Shown here: piece after piece, positions 5,956 through 6,476 of the stretch
Position numbering within the stretch: the stretch's first letter is position 1
Layout: the number at the start of each line of letters is the position of its first letter
Origin: Deltaproteobacteria bacterium
GTDB lineage: Bacteria; Desulfobacterota; Desulfobulbia; Desulfobulbales; Desulfobulbaceae
Assembly (NCBI GenBank): GCA_013151365.1
Contig: JAADIK010000078.1
Coordinates: forward strand, 1-6,476
Direction of reading: 5' to 3'
DNA: 6,476 nucleotides
Position numbers and translations under genes: made by a program
Notes under the pieces: model-generated
What the model was told of the DNA's origin: nothing
The model's database searches: none
What the model saw: the letters and a program-made list of their open reading frames with translations, nothing else

Positions 5956-6476
5956 TTACCTGTTTTGTAAAACGGGGATGGTCGTTCGGAATGAATCAAA
6001 ATGCTGTTCCCGGTTGGTTATCGGGTCATATTCAAACGAGAGTGCCGGCCTGATTTCTCCGTTTCGGCCTTTAACATTGCAGTTGATGTACGTTGTCCCG
6101 CCGTTTTTTATCATCCCGTAGTTATTGTGTATATGCCCGAAGACATGGTACTTGGGTTTGGTGACATTGACCGCGGTCGTTAAGTCCGAACAACCATGAC
6201 TAACCGGGCCGTCCAGATCCATAACCCCGGCCGGCGGAGTATGGGTGACGAGAATGTCGATGCCCTCCGGGATCATTGCCCATTTTTCTTTCAGCGCTTT
6301 TCCCCGCGGCAATGCAAACGCATCACAGGCCCGGTCGTTGAATAACGGCTGCCAGGGAGCCCCGTAGATTGTTATTCCGGCGATCACAATAAGTTCGTCC
6401 TGCAGATAGACGGCCGCCGGCAGGAGTGACTTGGCGGTGACCGGATTCCCGGCAAGCTGATGGTCATGGTTGCCGC
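5956..6476 (-). CDS. Calcineurin-like metallophosphoesterase, MPPED type, 5' end cut by window edge
   Basis: On the minus strand the frame is open from the right edge (first full codon at 6474) to a TAA at 5956-5958, giving the last 172 residues. The fragment begins with GNHD, the metal-binding motif of the family, so the true start lies outside the window. An internal GTG at 6387 is not the start, since it would remove this motif. Other motifs in fragment numbering are IYGAPWQPLF (36-45), LVTHTPP with metal ligand His78 (75-81), and GHIHNNYG with His114 and His116 (113-120). These match the MPPED1/MPPED2 branch of class III metallophosphoesterases, which hydrolyse phosphodiesters, including cyclic nucleotides, using two metal ions. 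The missing N-terminal part should hold the DxH and GDxxD motifs, perhaps 60-80 residues. No relation to the neighbouring genes is evident; it is convergent with the methyltransferase. Confidence 0.9.
   Translation of the reverse strand, partial: GNHDHQLAGNPVTAKSLLPAAVYLQDELIVIAGITIYGAPWQPLFNDRACDAFALPRGKALKEKWAMIPEGIDILVTHTPPAGVMDLDGPVSHGCSDLTTAVNVTKPKYHVFGHIHNNYGMIKNGGTTYINCNVKGRNGEIRPALSFEYDPITNREQHFDSFRTTIPVLQNR

Noticed and set aside
5705..6121. Small frames on both strands between the methyltransferase and the metallophosphoesterase
   Set aside because: They cross the inverted repeat and the coding regions of the real genes and have no recognisable content.

Overview
The window reads as a piece of a Gram-negative, signalling-rich bacterial chromosome. 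The kaiC-like gene and the large hybrid sensor kinase resemble those of Desulfobacterota and other environmental Proteobacteria. That placement is an inference from protein style only; no rRNA or other marker gene is present. By eye, GC is high in the first four fifths of the window and clearly lower in the methyltransferase gene.

Layout from left to right: (1) on the minus strand, the first 251 codons of a secreted SGNH/GDSL-type hydrolase that runs off the left edge; (2) a divergent intergenic region of 344 bases with one candidate promoter for each direction; (3) on the plus strand, a two-gene operon made of a two-domain KaiC-like ATPase and a 762-residue hybrid histidine kinase, whose stop and start codons share one base (TAATG); (4) a 136-base gap with short inverted repeats and a pair of TTATCAC direct repeats; (5) a stand-alone class I SAM-dependent methyltransferase on the plus strand; (6) a convergent gap with a long interrupted inverted repeat and a GC-rich run followed by seven T residues; (7) on the minus strand, the C-terminal 172 codons of a calcineurin-like metallophosphoesterase of the MPPED type, running off the right edge.

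The most interesting part is the kaiC-kinase pair. No kaiA or kaiB is visible. The kinase begins with a degenerate receiver domain, followed by two PAS-like sensor regions, a HisKA/HATPase core and an intact C-terminal receiver. The likely picture is a KaiC-type ATPase whose nucleotide or phosphorylation state is read by, or is controlled by, a co-translated phosphorelay kinase. The two flanking enzymes and the methyltransferase show no obvious functional tie to it.

Two real genes are easy to miss because they are cut by the window edges: the SGNH hydrolase (no stop codon inside the window) and the N-terminal extension of the metallophosphoesterase (which contains the GNHD motif).
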